Part shown: piece by piece, positions 53,762 to 64,000 of the stretch
Numbering within the stretch: the first letter of the stretch is position 1
Layout of the letters: each line of letters opens with the position of its first letter
Assembly: GCA_016187925.1 (NCBI GenBank)
Contig: JACPIS010000023.1
Coordinates: 195,601 to 259,600, forward strand
DNA: 64,000 nt
Direction of reading: 5' to 3'
DNA from: Opitutia bacterium
GTDB lineage: Bacteria > Verrucomicrobiota > Verrucomicrobiia > Opitutales > Opitutaceae
Made by a program: the position numbers and the translations under genes
The notes under the pieces: generated by a model
Seen by the model: the letters and a program-made list of their open reading frames with translations, nothing else
Told to the model about the DNA's origin: nothing
Database searches by the model: none

Positions 53762-53765
<4 letters not shown>
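51552..53765 (-). CDS. ADP-forming acyl-CoA synthetase (ATP-grasp + CoA-binding + succinyl-CoA ligase-like)
   Basis: A 737-residue single-chain NDP-forming acyl-CoA synthetase. The ATP-grasp (beta-like) domain comes first (about 1-225: YTLLERAGLRPPRHGVA, VVKGLGDDVWHKSELGAVRF, LSLLELNPVAL). The CoA-binding domain and succinyl-CoA-ligase-like domains follow (IALAGVSATEGGVGRTILEN, GPNFLGHWVPGRGLDTSFIP, TLLSQSGAFLL). Catalytic histidine loops are in AAASHTGAMASD. It converts an acyl-CoA, ADP and Pi to acid, ATP and CoA, or the reverse. It overlaps the oxidoreductase operon by four bases. About 33 residues in the CoA-binding domain come from an inserted palindrome (52833-52906). Confidence 0.9.
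52833..52906. repeat. Complete GTCATTGCGAG palindrome inside the acyl-CoA synthetase gene
   Basis: It starts GTCATTGCGAGGTGCGCGAA and ends CTGCGCTCTTCGCGATGAC at 52906, a 74-base imperfect palindrome. On the coding strand it reads GHREERSEEAIQLDCHGALR then APRND, the peptide style known from palindromic elements in Rickettsia and other bacteria. It is in frame and free of stops. Confidence 0.88.
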
Positions 53766-55191
<1,426 letters not shown>

Positions 55192-55195
<4 letters not shown>

Positions 55196-56604
55196 GACAG
55201 CACCCCTTGGGTTTCGAGGATGGCGTCGAGAATTTCGTCCTGCGACGGCAGCACGCCGCCGTAATGCTGGACGGCGCTGATGGGCGGGGGCGCGATGCCG
55301 GCGTGGCTGAGCGCGAGCCGGAGCTCGTCCTCCAACTGGCCGGGGCTGCCCTCGACGATGACGAGGCGCGAGACGTGCGGCAGCAGGGCGGCGAGCGCGT
55401 CGACGGGGAACGGCCAGAGCGTGACGGGCCGGAAGAGCCCGGCCTTCACGCCGTCGCGGCGCGCAACCTCGACGGCGCCCTTGGCCATGCGGGCGGGCGT
55501 GTTGCAGGCGACGACGAGCACGTCGGCGTCGGCGCAGCGGTAGGAATCGGAGCGCTGCTCGTGCGCGCTGATGTAGACGTATTTGTCGTTGAGCTTGCGG
55601 TTGTGCGTCTCGAGGTCCTCCTCCGCGAGCTTGATGGAGCAGATGAGATTGTGGCGGTGCTCGCGGTCGCCGGAGACGGCCCACGCGGGCAGGCCGGGCT
55701 TGCGCAGCGCGGCGGGCAGTTGCACGACGCCGGTCATCTGGCCGAGATAACCGTCGCCGAGGATGACGACGGGATTGCGGTAGACGAAGCTCAGTTCGAA
55801 CGCGCGCATCGTCAGGTCGAGCATCTCCTGCGGCGTGCCCGGCGCGAGGACGATGGCGTGGGTGTTGCCGTGGCCGAGGCCGCGGCAGGCGAGCTTGATG
55901 TCGGCCTGCTCGGGGCCGAGGTTGCCCAGGCCCGGGCCGCCGCGCATGATGTTGACGAACACGCCCGGCACCTCGGAGCCGATCATGTAGCTGACGCCCT
56001 CGAGCATCAGGCTGAAGCCCGGGCCGCTGGTGAAGGTGATGCACGGCACGCCGGCGCCGCCGGCGCCGTACATCATGTTGACCGCGGCGGTCTCGCTGGC
56101 GGCCTGCACGAAATGCCCGCCGACCTTCGGCAGGATCTTGGCCATCAGCTCCGAGCCTTCGGTGCTCGGCGTGATGGGGTAGCCGAACACGTGGCGGCAG
56201 CCGGCGAGCAGCGCGCCCACGGCGGAGGCATAGGTGCCCTTCAGCACCATCGGCTCGCACGCGGGCAACGGCACGAACTCATCGGGCCGGTCGCCCTGCG
56301 AGTGGTTGGCCACGACCTTGCGGCCGAAGAGCCGGGCGGGATCCTCGAGCTCGAAATCGAGCGCGGGGGTGGCGCGCTCGGTCTCGGGCCGCAGGCCGAA
56401 CGGCTCGGGGCAGGCCTGCATGCACAGCGAGCAGCCGTTGCAGTTTTCGAGATGCAGCTCGACGGGCACGAGCCCGGTTTCGGGGTTGATGGCGGTGCCG
56501 GGGGTGATGCACGCGCGCGGACAGGCCTCGATGCAGCGGAGGCAGCCCTTGCAATACTCGGGTTCGAGGAAGGGCCTGGGGCGGGGGGAAGCAATGGCGG
56601 ACAT
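55192..56604 (-). CDS. 2-oxoacid:ferredoxin oxidoreductase, ferredoxin-alpha fusion
   Basis: A 470-residue protein. Residues ~10-75 form a two-cluster ferredoxin with CKGCLRCIEACP and CNGCSLCMQACP. The rest is the alpha subunit: GYPITPSTEGSELMAKILPK, AASETAAVNMMYGAGGAGVP and TSGPGFSLMLEGVSYMIGSEV. ATG 56604 was chosen because the preceding open codons do not match the family and run into the divergent promoter gap. First gene of a three-gene operon with the beta-gamma fusion and the acyl-CoA synthetase, each joined by ATGA overlaps. Confidence 0.93.
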
Positions 56605-56827
56605 GACGTGGGCGGGTAGGGCGCTGGCGCGGGCGAACCCGGCGAGCCGGCGCGGTTGGTTTTTCCCATGATAGGGGCGGCCCCGGGCCGGGGCTGTGCA
56701 TGGTTTGGCCGAGGCTGTGCGAAAGTTGGGAGAGCCATTTACGCCGAAAGGAGTATGTTGGCAGGCGCCCGGTTGGCCCGGGACTTTGGGATGGAATTCC
56801 GCCGCCGTTTCTGGCGGAAATCGGCGC

Positions 56828-58522
56828 ATGCCCACGCCGTTTGCCGACAGGATTGAAATGCAGCACCGACTGTTCGCGGAACTCTCGCGGATGTTCGGCC
56901 AGGAAGTGCCGCTCTACGACAAGTCGCTCCTCGTGAACCGCGTCTGCAACGAGACCGTCGGCGCGCTGCTCGCGGGCGTTTTCCCGGGCTTCCGGCTCAG
57001 CGCGGAGCAGCTGGAGAAAACGAGCGGCGAGCGCCACGGCGCCATCCGCATCGGCCGGCCCGACGAATACCGCTGGGTGGCGCGCTTCTTCGCCGCGTTC
57101 GCGATGGAGCCGCACGCCTACTACGACATGACCAACGTCGGCGCGAAGAGCCAGCCGATCGTCGCCACGGCCTTCCGCTCGCGCCTGCACCCGGAGCACC
57201 GCGTGTTCACGTCGCTGCTGATGACGGATTATTTCGACCCGGCCACCCGCGCGCGCCTCGAGGCCCTGCTGGCCACGCGCCGGGTGTTTTCCGCCGAGGC
57301 GAAGGCGCTGCTGGAGAAAAACGAAAAGCAAGGCGGGCTCGCGTGGGATGACGCCCACCAGCTCATTCGCGAGGGCACGGAGCGCATTTTCGAGTGGACC
57401 GGCCGCGCGCGCGACCACGGGCTCTACGCGGACTTGTGCAAGGCGGGTTTCAAGATCGCCGCCGACATCGCGTGCTTCGAATCGCACCACCTGAACCACC
57501 TCACGCCGAACACGCTCTGGATGGACCTCTACACCTCGGCGATGAAGTTCTGCCTCGGCGAGATGGGCGAGGCGGGCTTCCGCGAGCACGCGGCACTGGC
57601 GCTCGGCCACCTGCGCGCCCACGCCGACCACGATTACCTGCGCCTGCACTTCAAGCACCTCCCGGCGGCCGAACTCGCCGCGCTGCAGCCCGTCGCTCTG
57701 CCGGCCGACACCGTCGCGGCGCTCGTCGACGGCTTGGCCCGGCGCTTGAAGCAGCCCGACCTCAACCTCTCCAAGCACAAGCACTCCGGCTTCAAGGACT
57801 CCACCGAGGGCCCGCCCGAGGACACGCCCTTGCTGCTGCGGCAGGACGCCTACAAGGCGCTCACGGAGTCCGTGGTGTTCACGCAGCCCGACGGCTCCGC
57901 GGTCGAGACGGTGCACACCGCGCGCTTCGGCGAGATCGAGCAGCGCTTCTACGCCACGACGCCGAAAGGGCGCGCGCTCTACGACCGCTGCCTCGCCGCG
58001 GCCGACGCGGCGAAGGAGCAGCATCCGGGGCTGGCGAAGAAGGATTTCGCCGCCTACGAACGGCTGGCCGCTGCGGCGTTCGCGCCGTTCCCGAAGAAAC
58101 TGCCCGAGCTGCTGGAGCAAGGGCTCGTCTACGGACGCTACGCGGCGACCGCCGCGGGCCTGACGGTGGCCAAGACCGGCAAGATCAAGACGACAAGTCT
58201 CACCGAGCTCGCGCGACTCGGTTTCGTCGCTGTCGAGGGCTTGCGCTACGAGGATTTCCTGCCCGTCAGCGCGGCCGGCATCTTTGCCTCGAACCTCAAC
58301 CAATACGGCACGAAGTCCACCGCCGCCACGAAGCCGACTTACACGCAGGCGCAGCTCGAGGAGATTCTCGACCGCAAGATCATTGATCCCGACGTCACCT
58401 ACGCCGGCCTCGACGCCGAGTCGCGCCTGGCGACGTTCGCGGCGCTCGGCCTGACGGAGAAACTCGATGCCGCCGAGAAAGCGCGGCTCGAGCAAGCCGT
58501 CGCCGCCTACCGGCAGGGTTGA
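56828..58522 (+). CDS. 2-oxoadipate dioxygenase/decarboxylase family (HglS/YdcJ, DUF1338)
   Basis: A 564-residue Fe(II) enzyme of the DUF1338 family; characterised members convert 2-oxoadipate to 2-hydroxyglutarate in lysine catabolism. Matching blocks: FGQEVPLYDKSLL, GERHGAIRIGRPDEYRWVAR, ESHHLNHLTPNTLWMDL (metal-binding histidine region), LLLRQDAYKALTESVVF, VHTARFGEIEQRF and YEDFLPVSAAGIFASNL. It is about 100 residues longer than E. coli YdcJ, with the extra part between HHLNHLTP and LLLRQ. It is divergent from the 2-oxoacid oxidoreductase operon, which hints at shared 2-oxoacid catabolism. Substrate assignment is by family. Confidence 0.9.
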   Translation: MPTPFADRIEMQHRLFAELSRMFGQEVPLYDKSLLVNRVCNETVGALLAGVFPGFRLSAEQLEKTSGERHGAIRIGRPDEYRWVARFFAAFAMEPHAYYDMTNVGAKSQPIVATAFRSRLHPEHRVFTSLLMTDYFDPATRARLEALLATRRVFSAEAKALLEKNEKQGGLAWDDAHQLIREGTERIFEWTGRARDHGLYADLCKAGFKIAADIACFESHHLNHLTPNTLWMDLYTSAMKFCLGEMGEAGFREHAALALGHLRAHADHDYLRLHFKHLPAAELAALQPVALPADTVAALVDGLARRLKQPDLNLSKHKHSGFKDSTEGPPEDTPLLLRQDAYKALTESVVFTQPDGSAVETVHTARFGEIEQRFYATTPKGRALYDRCLAAADAAKEQHPGLAKKDFAAYERLAAAAFAPFPKKLPELLEQGLVYGRYAATAAGLTVAKTGKIKTTSLTELARLGFVAVEGLRYEDFLPVSAAGIFASNLNQYGTKSTAATKPTYTQAQLEEILDRKIIDPDVTYAGLDAESRLATFAALGLTEKLDAAEKARLEQAVAAYRQG

Positions 58523-58585
58523 GCGTGGAGACGTTCGGAGGCGGCGTGCGCGGCGAGCGATGGGTGCGCTCTGAGCAGTTCTTGG

Positions 58586-58873
58586 TTATTGGAACTGGTG
58601 GAAGGCTTGCTTCGCGCCAGGCAGGTCGCCGTTCAGCAGGCTGCGACCGAGTTCCTTGAGCGCGCGCAGGTGGGCGTTGCCGGTGGGGAAAGGGTGGTTT
58701 GAAAGCGCCGCGGCGATCGGCGGCGAATCCTCCTGCAGCCGCGCGAAAGCCTCGCGGGCGCGAGGCAGGTCTCCGGCCAGCAGCGCATGATCGAGCGCCC
58801 GGTAGTCGGACAGGATACGGCGGTAATTGCCGCTGGCCTGCGAGGACGAAGCGGGGGCTGTTTCGGCTTTCAT
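58586..58873 (-). CDS. Small protein with two ALxxGDLxxAxxAF helical repeats
   Basis: A 95-residue hypothetical protein. It contains two similar helical units, LDHALLAGDLPRAREAFARL (about 27-46) and LGRSLLNGDLPGAKQAFHQF (about 75-94), which resemble half-TPR helices, and a polar N-terminus. No signal peptide or known domain. Small proteins of this pattern recur in many Gram-negative genomes without known role. The repeat pattern and frame make it likely real. Confidence 0.65.
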   Translation of the reverse strand: MKAETAPASSSQASGNYRRILSDYRALDHALLAGDLPRAREAFARLQEDSPPIAAALSNHPFPTGNAHLRALKELGRSLLNGDLPGAKQAFHQFQ

Positions 58874-59561
58874 GATGATATGACCGATTGGATAGGCCCG
58901 TCGGGATGTCCAAGGATCGACACAGCGTGGACAAACTTGAGGACTATGACGGACCCCGGCAGAGCATTGCCGCGGATGGCGCGGAGGGTGGGCCCAAGCC
59001 CCATGGGGCGCAGCTCAGCGGCCCGCGACAAGCCCGGGGTCCCGGCCTGTCGAAGGGAGAGCTGAGTCCGCCAGAAGAGAAAGTTGACCGGCTGGAGGGG
59101 CGCGGCTTTATTCGGGCCCATGAATCACGCCGGCAAAGCCTCCGGGTAGGCGGGTTTTGTCGGTGAGGTTGCCCACGAAACACACGAATGGCACGAAACC
59201 AAGACTGCCTGTCATTCTGAGCAAAGCGGCGAATCCAGTGTTCCCGCGGATAACGCCGATGAACACGGATGGCCGATCTCTCTTCATCGGTGAAATCCGC
59301 GTAATTCGCGGAGGTCGCCGTCGCCCTTCGATTGCTTTGCGGTGTGTGGTGAAAACTCCGATGTGCCTCGTCTCGTCGCAGCCGCAGTCCTTTTCGTAGG
59401 AATGCTCCAGTTGATAGACGATGACTGCGCGCGGGATCGTTCGACTGCCTGCACACTCATTCATACTCCGGTCTGCGGCAAAGCGGGCTTGCGTGGCGCC
59501 CTGTCCGGGGCATTTAGATGCGGGTGCGGGCCGCAGCATTGTTTCGTATTCCCTATACCTG
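58874..59561. other. Gap before the papain-like peptidase gene
   Basis: A 688-base stretch. It contains one arm of the GTCATTCTGAGC family (59211-59237), nearby words such as CACGAAACACACGAATGGCACG (59174 on), and an imperfect repeat of GCGGATAACGCCGATGAAC and AATCCGCGTAATTCGCGG (59247-59310). Short open frames at 58888-59166 and 59157-59399 lack family features. The promoter of the peptidase must be near 59500; I cannot place it. Confidence 0.45.
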
Positions 59562-60854
59562 ATGAAATTCCTGCTCTGCCTGTTCATGGCGGTTATCGGG
59601 CTGCCTGCTTTGGCCGATACGCCGCTAAGACTCTCCCACCTTGCTGCCGCGCGGATCGAGGGCGGCTATGCCAAGGTTCAGTATGACGACGGACGGAAGG
59701 CGGTTTTGCCGCTGGCGACGATGCCGGACGAGGAACTCGCGTGGATCAAGGAATTCGCCGCCAAAAATCCGCTCACGAAGGGCCGGAGCGTTGTCGTCGA
59801 AGCAAAGCAAGAGGAGACCAAGACCATCGCGAGCCGGAAGACCGAGGGCGGGGTCGAGACCATCCTGCTCAATCCACCGGGCAAATTTCGCGACCAGATC
59901 GGCGGCACCTGCATGCTTTACGCCCGGGCCCACGAGCTTGAGATCGCGGGCTATCCCATCCGGGATGTCGATCTCTACCGCATCATCAACATCGTGCCTC
60001 ACGACCATCCTTACACCGATTTTCGCTACTACATCGGTATGTTGATGCTCTTCTTCAACCAGAAGCCCAGCCCGGTGCTGCACTATCCCGACGGCACCAT
60101 CGACCAGTATGAATGGGCGCGCCAGGAATTACGCAAGGGCCGGCCCGTGCTGGCAGCTCTCACTGAAAGCGTCTGGCTGACCCTGCCGGCCGATTTTGTC
60201 GCCACACATCCTTTCATCGCCGGCTCGAAAAAGATCGGGCACCAGGTCGTCATCAACGGGTTCACCTACAACGCGCAGACCCGGCAGGGCACCTTCCACG
60301 TCGTCAACTCTTGGCGCCAGCTTGCCGAGTTCGACCTGCCGGTGGACAAGACCAACAGCAAGATCCTCCTGATCGAGCAGAGCCTCTCGCCCAAAGGACA
60401 GCCGCTGGACGCGACCGAGAAGATCACCATCACCAAGGTCACCCAACTCAACGCGGTGGGGAAGAACTTCCTGTTTCTCGCGGAGACCAACCGGGGTCCG
60501 AAGCGGATTGTCGGGCCGAGCGAGGCGAGTATCCGGGAAATGATAGAGGCGGACAACCGACCCAAGGACATGGATACGCTCTTTGGCGAGCTGGTCGTCA
60601 ACATCTACGACTATATCTACGACAAGGCGGAGCCCGAGGTTCGTGATTTGGCCGCGGCGGGGTTCTTAAGCGAGATCAACCGCGTCCCAGTGAACGTGAG
60701 TCTGCCGCACGTTGACATGGAGGTGAAGACCTCCATCGGGAAAGTCTATTTCGTGCGTGTTGCTGTCGAGAAAGTGCTCAAGGTCGAGGCCGAATCCACA
60801 GCCGAGGCGTTGGAGCGCGCCCGGCCGCGCGGCAGCTCTGGTCAGCGTCTATGA
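59562..60854 (+). CDS. Secreted papain-like cysteine peptidase
   Basis: A 430-residue exported protein. The signal peptide is MKFLLCLFMAVIGLPALADT with cleavage near residue 19. The catalytic layout is that of a papain-type enzyme: Q112 in RDQIGGTCMLYA with nucleophile C117, histidine H227 in KKIGHQVVINGF and asparagine N249 in FHVVNSW. An N-terminal strand region (about 20-100) precedes the catalytic core, and an uncharacterised ~150-residue C-terminal domain follows. ATG 59562 was chosen because it gives the signal peptide. Substrate is unknown; the protein may act in the periplasm or outside the cell. Confidence 0.8.
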   Translation: MKFLLCLFMAVIGLPALADTPLRLSHLAAARIEGGYAKVQYDDGRKAVLPLATMPDEELAWIKEFAAKNPLTKGRSVVVEAKQEETKTIASRKTEGGVETILLNPPGKFRDQIGGTCMLYARAHELEIAGYPIRDVDLYRIINIVPHDHPYTDFRYYIGMLMLFFNQKPSPVLHYPDGTIDQYEWARQELRKGRPVLAALTESVWLTLPADFVATHPFIAGSKKIGHQVVINGFTYNAQTRQGTFHVVNSWRQLAEFDLPVDKTNSKILLIEQSLSPKGQPLDATEKITITKVTQLNAVGKNFLFLAETNRGPKRIVGPSEASIREMIEADNRPKDMDTLFGELVVNIYDYIYDKAEPEVRDLAAAGFLSEINRVPVNVSLPHVDMEVKTSIGKVYFVRVAVEKVLKVEAESTAEALERARPRGSSGQRL

Positions 60855-60885
60855 CCTCTCAGCGACGACTCGCTTGAGTGGTTCC

Positions 60886-62166
60886 TCAACTGACCGAAAG
60901 AACGGCGTAGGTCCGCTTGCCCTTGCGGAGGAGGAGGTGCTTGCCGAACAGCAGGTCGTTCGTCGTGACCGCGCGCGTGTGGTCGACGCGGGTGTTGTTG
61001 AGGTAGATGCCGCCGGCTTCGAGGTCCTTGCGGGCGGCGCCTTTCGAGGAGGCGAGGCCGGCGTGGACGACGAGATCGGCGATGGCGGCGCCGGCACCTT
61101 CGAGTTTGACCTGTTCAAGGTCTTTGGTCGGCACTTCGCCGACGACGTCGTGAAAGATGGCTTCGCTGATGCCGTCGAGCGAGCCGCCGAAGAGGATCTC
61201 GCTGGCCTTGAGCGCGGCGTTGAGCGCCTCCTGGCCGTGCACGAGCGTCGTCATCTCGCGGGCGAGGGCCTTCTGCGCGGCGCGGGCGCCGGGGTTGGCC
61301 TTGAACTCGGCCTCGAGCGCGGCGATCTCGTCGCGGGAGAGGAACGTGAGCGACTTGAGCAGCTTGATGACGTCGGCGTCGTCGGCGTTGACGAAGAACT
61401 GGTAGAAGCGGTAGGGGCTGGTCTTCTTGGGGTCGAGCCAGACGGTGCCGGTGGCGGTCTTGCCGTATTTGGAACCGTCGGCCTTGGTGAGCAGCGGGAA
61501 GACGAGACCCCAGACGGTGGCGCCGGCCTTCTTGCGGGTGAGCTCGGTGCCGACGGTGATGTTGCCCCACTGGTCGGTGGCGCCGACCTGCAGCTCGCAC
61601 TTGAAGGTCTGGTGCAGGTGGCAGAAATCATAGCCTTGGAGCAGCATGTAGCTGAACTCCGTGAAGCTGATGCCGGTGCTGCGGTCCTCCATGCGCGAGC
61701 GGACGGAATCCTTCGCGATCATGGAGTTCACGGTGATGTGCTTGCCGATGTCGCGGAGGAACTCGAGGAAGGTGACCGTGCCGGTCCAGTCGTAGTTGTT
61801 GACGAGGCGGGCAGGGTTCTTGGCGCCGGAGAAGTCGAGGAAGCGCGCGAGCTGGGGCTTGATGCAGGCGAGGTTGTGCTCGAGCTGGGCGGGCGTGAGC
61901 AGGTTGCGCTCGTCGGACTTGCCGGAGGGGTCGCCGACCATGCCGGTGGCGCCGCCGGCGAGGGCGATGGGGTGGTGGCCGTGTTCCTGGAAGCGCCGGA
62001 GGGCGAGCAGCGGCACGAGGTTGCCGACGTGGAGCGAATCGGCGGTGGGATCGAAGCCGCAGTAAAGCGTGATCGGGCCGGTGGCGAGGCGCTGGGCCAG
62101 CGCGGTGCGGTCGGTGCAGTCGGCGTAGAGGCCACGCCAGTCGAGTTCGGCCAGGATGTCGGTCAT
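60886..62166 (-). CDS. tyrS: Tyrosyl-tRNA synthetase
   Basis: A 426-residue class I aminoacyl-tRNA synthetase that charges tRNA-Tyr. Motifs: the tyrosine/ATP site YCGFDPTADSLHVGNLVPLL (HIGH-like HVGN), the specificity segment LQGYDFCHLH and LQVGATDQWGNI, and the KMSKS-like KYGKT. An S4-like RNA-binding domain forms the C-terminus (LASSKGAARKDLEAGGIYLN). The ATG at 62166 was chosen; a start 12 codons earlier would lie in the CAAG repeat. It is convergent with the peptidase gene. Confidence 0.97.
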   Translation of the reverse strand: MTDILAELDWRGLYADCTDRTALAQRLATGPITLYCGFDPTADSLHVGNLVPLLALRRFQEHGHHPIALAGGATGMVGDPSGKSDERNLLTPAQLEHNLACIKPQLARFLDFSGAKNPARLVNNYDWTGTVTFLEFLRDIGKHITVNSMIAKDSVRSRMEDRSTGISFTEFSYMLLQGYDFCHLHQTFKCELQVGATDQWGNITVGTELTRKKAGATVWGLVFPLLTKADGSKYGKTATGTVWLDPKKTSPYRFYQFFVNADDADVIKLLKSLTFLSRDEIAALEAEFKANPGARAAQKALAREMTTLVHGQEALNAALKASEILFGGSLDGISEAIFHDVVGEVPTKDLEQVKLEGAGAAIADLVVHAGLASSKGAARKDLEAGGIYLNNTRVDHTRAVTTNDLLFGKHLLLRKGKRTYAVLSVS

Positions 62167-62570
62167 TGCCGCCGTTATTGGCGGCAAGTGAACAAGTGAC
62201 AAGTGACAAGTGGGGAGACACGGACAGGGGTCGGAAAACAGAGGGCGGAAGACGGCGACGAAGGACGGAAGATCGAGGACGGATATCCGATTCGTGTCAT
62301 CCTGAGCGCAGCGAGGGATCCATGCTGGCGCGCGGGGGCCGCGGGTTGCTGGATTCTTCGCTGCGCTCGGAATGACAGGCGGCGGGAGCTCCTGCGGGAA
62401 GAGGGGGCCGACAACGGGGCGGAGGAGAACTTATGGGACGAGCTGCGTTGCCAGAAAGCCCGCTCATACGTTGGAAAATGGGTTGCGGCATGCTTGGGCG
62501 CGGTTCTACTTTGGCCCTCTGTCCGGTCACCACGCGGCCGGGCGAAAAACCAACCTCAACTCTCCTCCCC
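62167..62570. other. Repeat-bearing gap between divergent tyrS and peroxiredoxin genes
   Basis: The 404 bases hold a short CAAGTGACAAGTGACAAGTG tract (62187-62210), a run of similar GGAAGACGGCGACGAAGGA words (62238-62280) and the complete GTCATCC palindrome (62296-62376). The last ~190 bases probably hold the peroxiredoxin promoter. No gene. Confidence 0.65.
62296..62376. repeat. GTCATCCTGAGCGCAGCGAGGGATCC palindrome, complete copy
   Basis: The left arm GTCATCCTGAGCGCAGCGAG starts at 62296 and ends GGATCCA (62322). The right arm TGGATTCTTCGCTGCGCTCG starts at 62350 and ends AATGAC (62376). Same family as at 15298. Confidence 0.85.
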
Positions 62571-63044
62571 ATGCCCCTCGCCGTCGGAACCAAGGCCCCG
62601 GATTTCACCCTCAAGACGAAGACCGCGGACGGCCTCAAGGACGTCAAGCTGAGCGACCACTTCGGCAAGCAGCAGGTCGTGCTGCTGTTCTTCCCGCTGG
62701 CCTACACCGGCGTGTGCACTCAGGAGATGTGCGACATTTCCGGCGGGCTCGGCGCCTACGCCGGTCTCGGCGCGGCGGTGTACGGCATCAGCGTCGACAG
62801 CCCGTTCACGCACGAGGCGTGGGCCAAGGCCAACAAGATCACGGTCACGCTGCTCTCCGACCTGAACAAGACCGTCACCAGGGCCTACGATGTCGTGTTC
62901 CCGAACCTCGCCGGCGTGGGCGACACGGCGGCCCGCGCGGCGTTCGTCATCGGCCAGGACGGCGTCATCAAGTACGCCGAGCAGACGCCGACCCCGAAGG
63001 ACCTGCCGAGCTTCGACCAGGTCAAGGCCGCGCTGGCGCGCTGA
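62571..63044 (+). CDS. Peroxiredoxin (AhpC/TSA family, AhpE/BCP-like)
   Basis: A 157-residue thiol peroxidase reducing H2O2 or organic peroxides. The thioredoxin-fold start is VGTKAPDFTLKTKT. The peroxidatic cysteine sits in LAYTGVCTQEMCDI, with a second cysteine four residues later that could be resolving. ISVDSPFTHEAWAKANKI and the late VIGQDGVIKYA are typical. The ATG at 62571 was chosen because upstream in-frame codons are not family-like. The gene is followed by a CAAG palindrome and the aconitase gene. Confidence 0.92.
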   Translation: MPLAVGTKAPDFTLKTKTADGLKDVKLSDHFGKQQVVLLFFPLAYTGVCTQEMCDISGGLGAYAGLGAAVYGISVDSPFTHEAWAKANKITVTLLSDLNKTVTRAYDVVFPNLAGVGDTAARAAFVIGQDGVIKYAEQTPTPKDLPSFDQVKAALAR

Positions 63045-63045
63045 C

Positions 63046-63146
63046 GCGCGCCAAGTAACAAGGGCCAAGGCACAAGTAATCAGCCTGACACATGCGCACC
63101 CTTGGTCTTCGTCCTGATCCTTGTTACCTGTTACTTGATATTTTGA
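63046..63146. repeat. CAAG-rich inverted repeat before the aconitase gene
   Basis: The left side CCAAGTAACAAGGGCCAAGG (63050 on) and right side CCTTGTTACCTGTTACTTGA (63118 on) are strong complements around a ~40-base centre. Same family as the elements in the zwf cluster. It ends seven bases before the ATG at 63154. Confidence 0.75.
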
Positions 63147-63153
63147 TTCATCC

Positions 63154-64000
<847 letters not shown>

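Noticed and set aside
58888..59166. Possible 92-residue gene upstream of the peptidase
   Set aside because: Composition is proline/glycine/arginine-rich, no motif is visible, and it overlaps another open frame on the opposite strand. More likely non-coding or gene debris.

Overview
The window is GC-rich chromosomal DNA. Its gene content and gene order (thrA-metX facing a cystathionine gamma-synthase-like gene, a pantothenate/CoA cluster, zwf-opcA-pgl, many intergenic palindromes, few strong Shine-Dalgarno sites) fit a Verrucomicrobiota member, most likely Opitutales/Opitutaceae. That placement is inferred from protein impressions; no rRNA or marker tree is available here.

Layout. 1-5.7 kb: end of an RND efflux pump, its TolC-type outer membrane partner with a clear terminator, and a giant AsmA-like envelope protein. 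5.8-15.8 kb: an EF-G-like GTPase with an altered G4 motif, an AAA ATPase followed by a small TOPRIM-like acidic protein, a three-domain MFS/acyltransferase/acyl-ligase fusion, a GlcD-type flavoprotein and a GNAT acetyltransferase. 15.9-22 kb: a REP-associated tyrosine transposase (RAYT) flanked by two inverted GTAG-footed REP hairpins, a DHA2 MFS exporter and smc, whose coding sequence contains the same REP. 22.1-32.5 kb: a type I restriction-modification island on the minus strand, in transcription order hsdM, rhuM, a NucS/DUF5655-like nuclease gene (carrying two more REPs in frame), hsdS, an XRE-ImmA/IrrE regulator-protease, a DUF4411 PIN-like gene and hsdR. Most junctions overlap by a few bases.

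33.1-37.3 kb: panB, panC, coaBC, coaX, panD, which cover most of the route from ketoisovalerate and aspartate to 4'-phosphopantetheine. 37.7-42.9 kb: thrA-metX facing a cystathionine gamma-synthase-like gene, with a perfect inverted repeat between them. 43.3-45.5 kb: a GAF-PilB/GspE ATPase. 45.6-49.9 kb: yraN, then zwf, opcA and pgl (oxidative pentose phosphate entry), the last three separated by CAAG-rich palindromes. 50-51.5 kb: a less GC-rich islet with a DUF2513 gene and an orphan gene. 51.5-56.6 kb: a tightly overlapping operon for a 2-oxoacid:ferredoxin oxidoreductase (ferredoxin-alpha and beta-gamma fusions) and an ADP-forming acyl-CoA synthetase, which together could turn 2-oxoacids into acids plus ATP. 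A divergent 2-oxoadipate dioxygenase-family gene lies beside it. 58.5-64 kb: a small repeat protein, a secreted papain-like peptidase, tyrS, a peroxiredoxin and the start of an aconitase.

The most distinctive feature is the density and variety of palindromic repeats, including a GTAG-REP/RAYT system and an unrelated GTCATTGCGAG palindrome that have entered protein-coding genes in frame (smc, the DUF5655 gene and the acyl-CoA synthetase). The ATPase/TOPRIM-like pair and the gene-rich type I RM island are the best candidates for little-described defence biology. No tRNA, rRNA or CRISPR array was seen.
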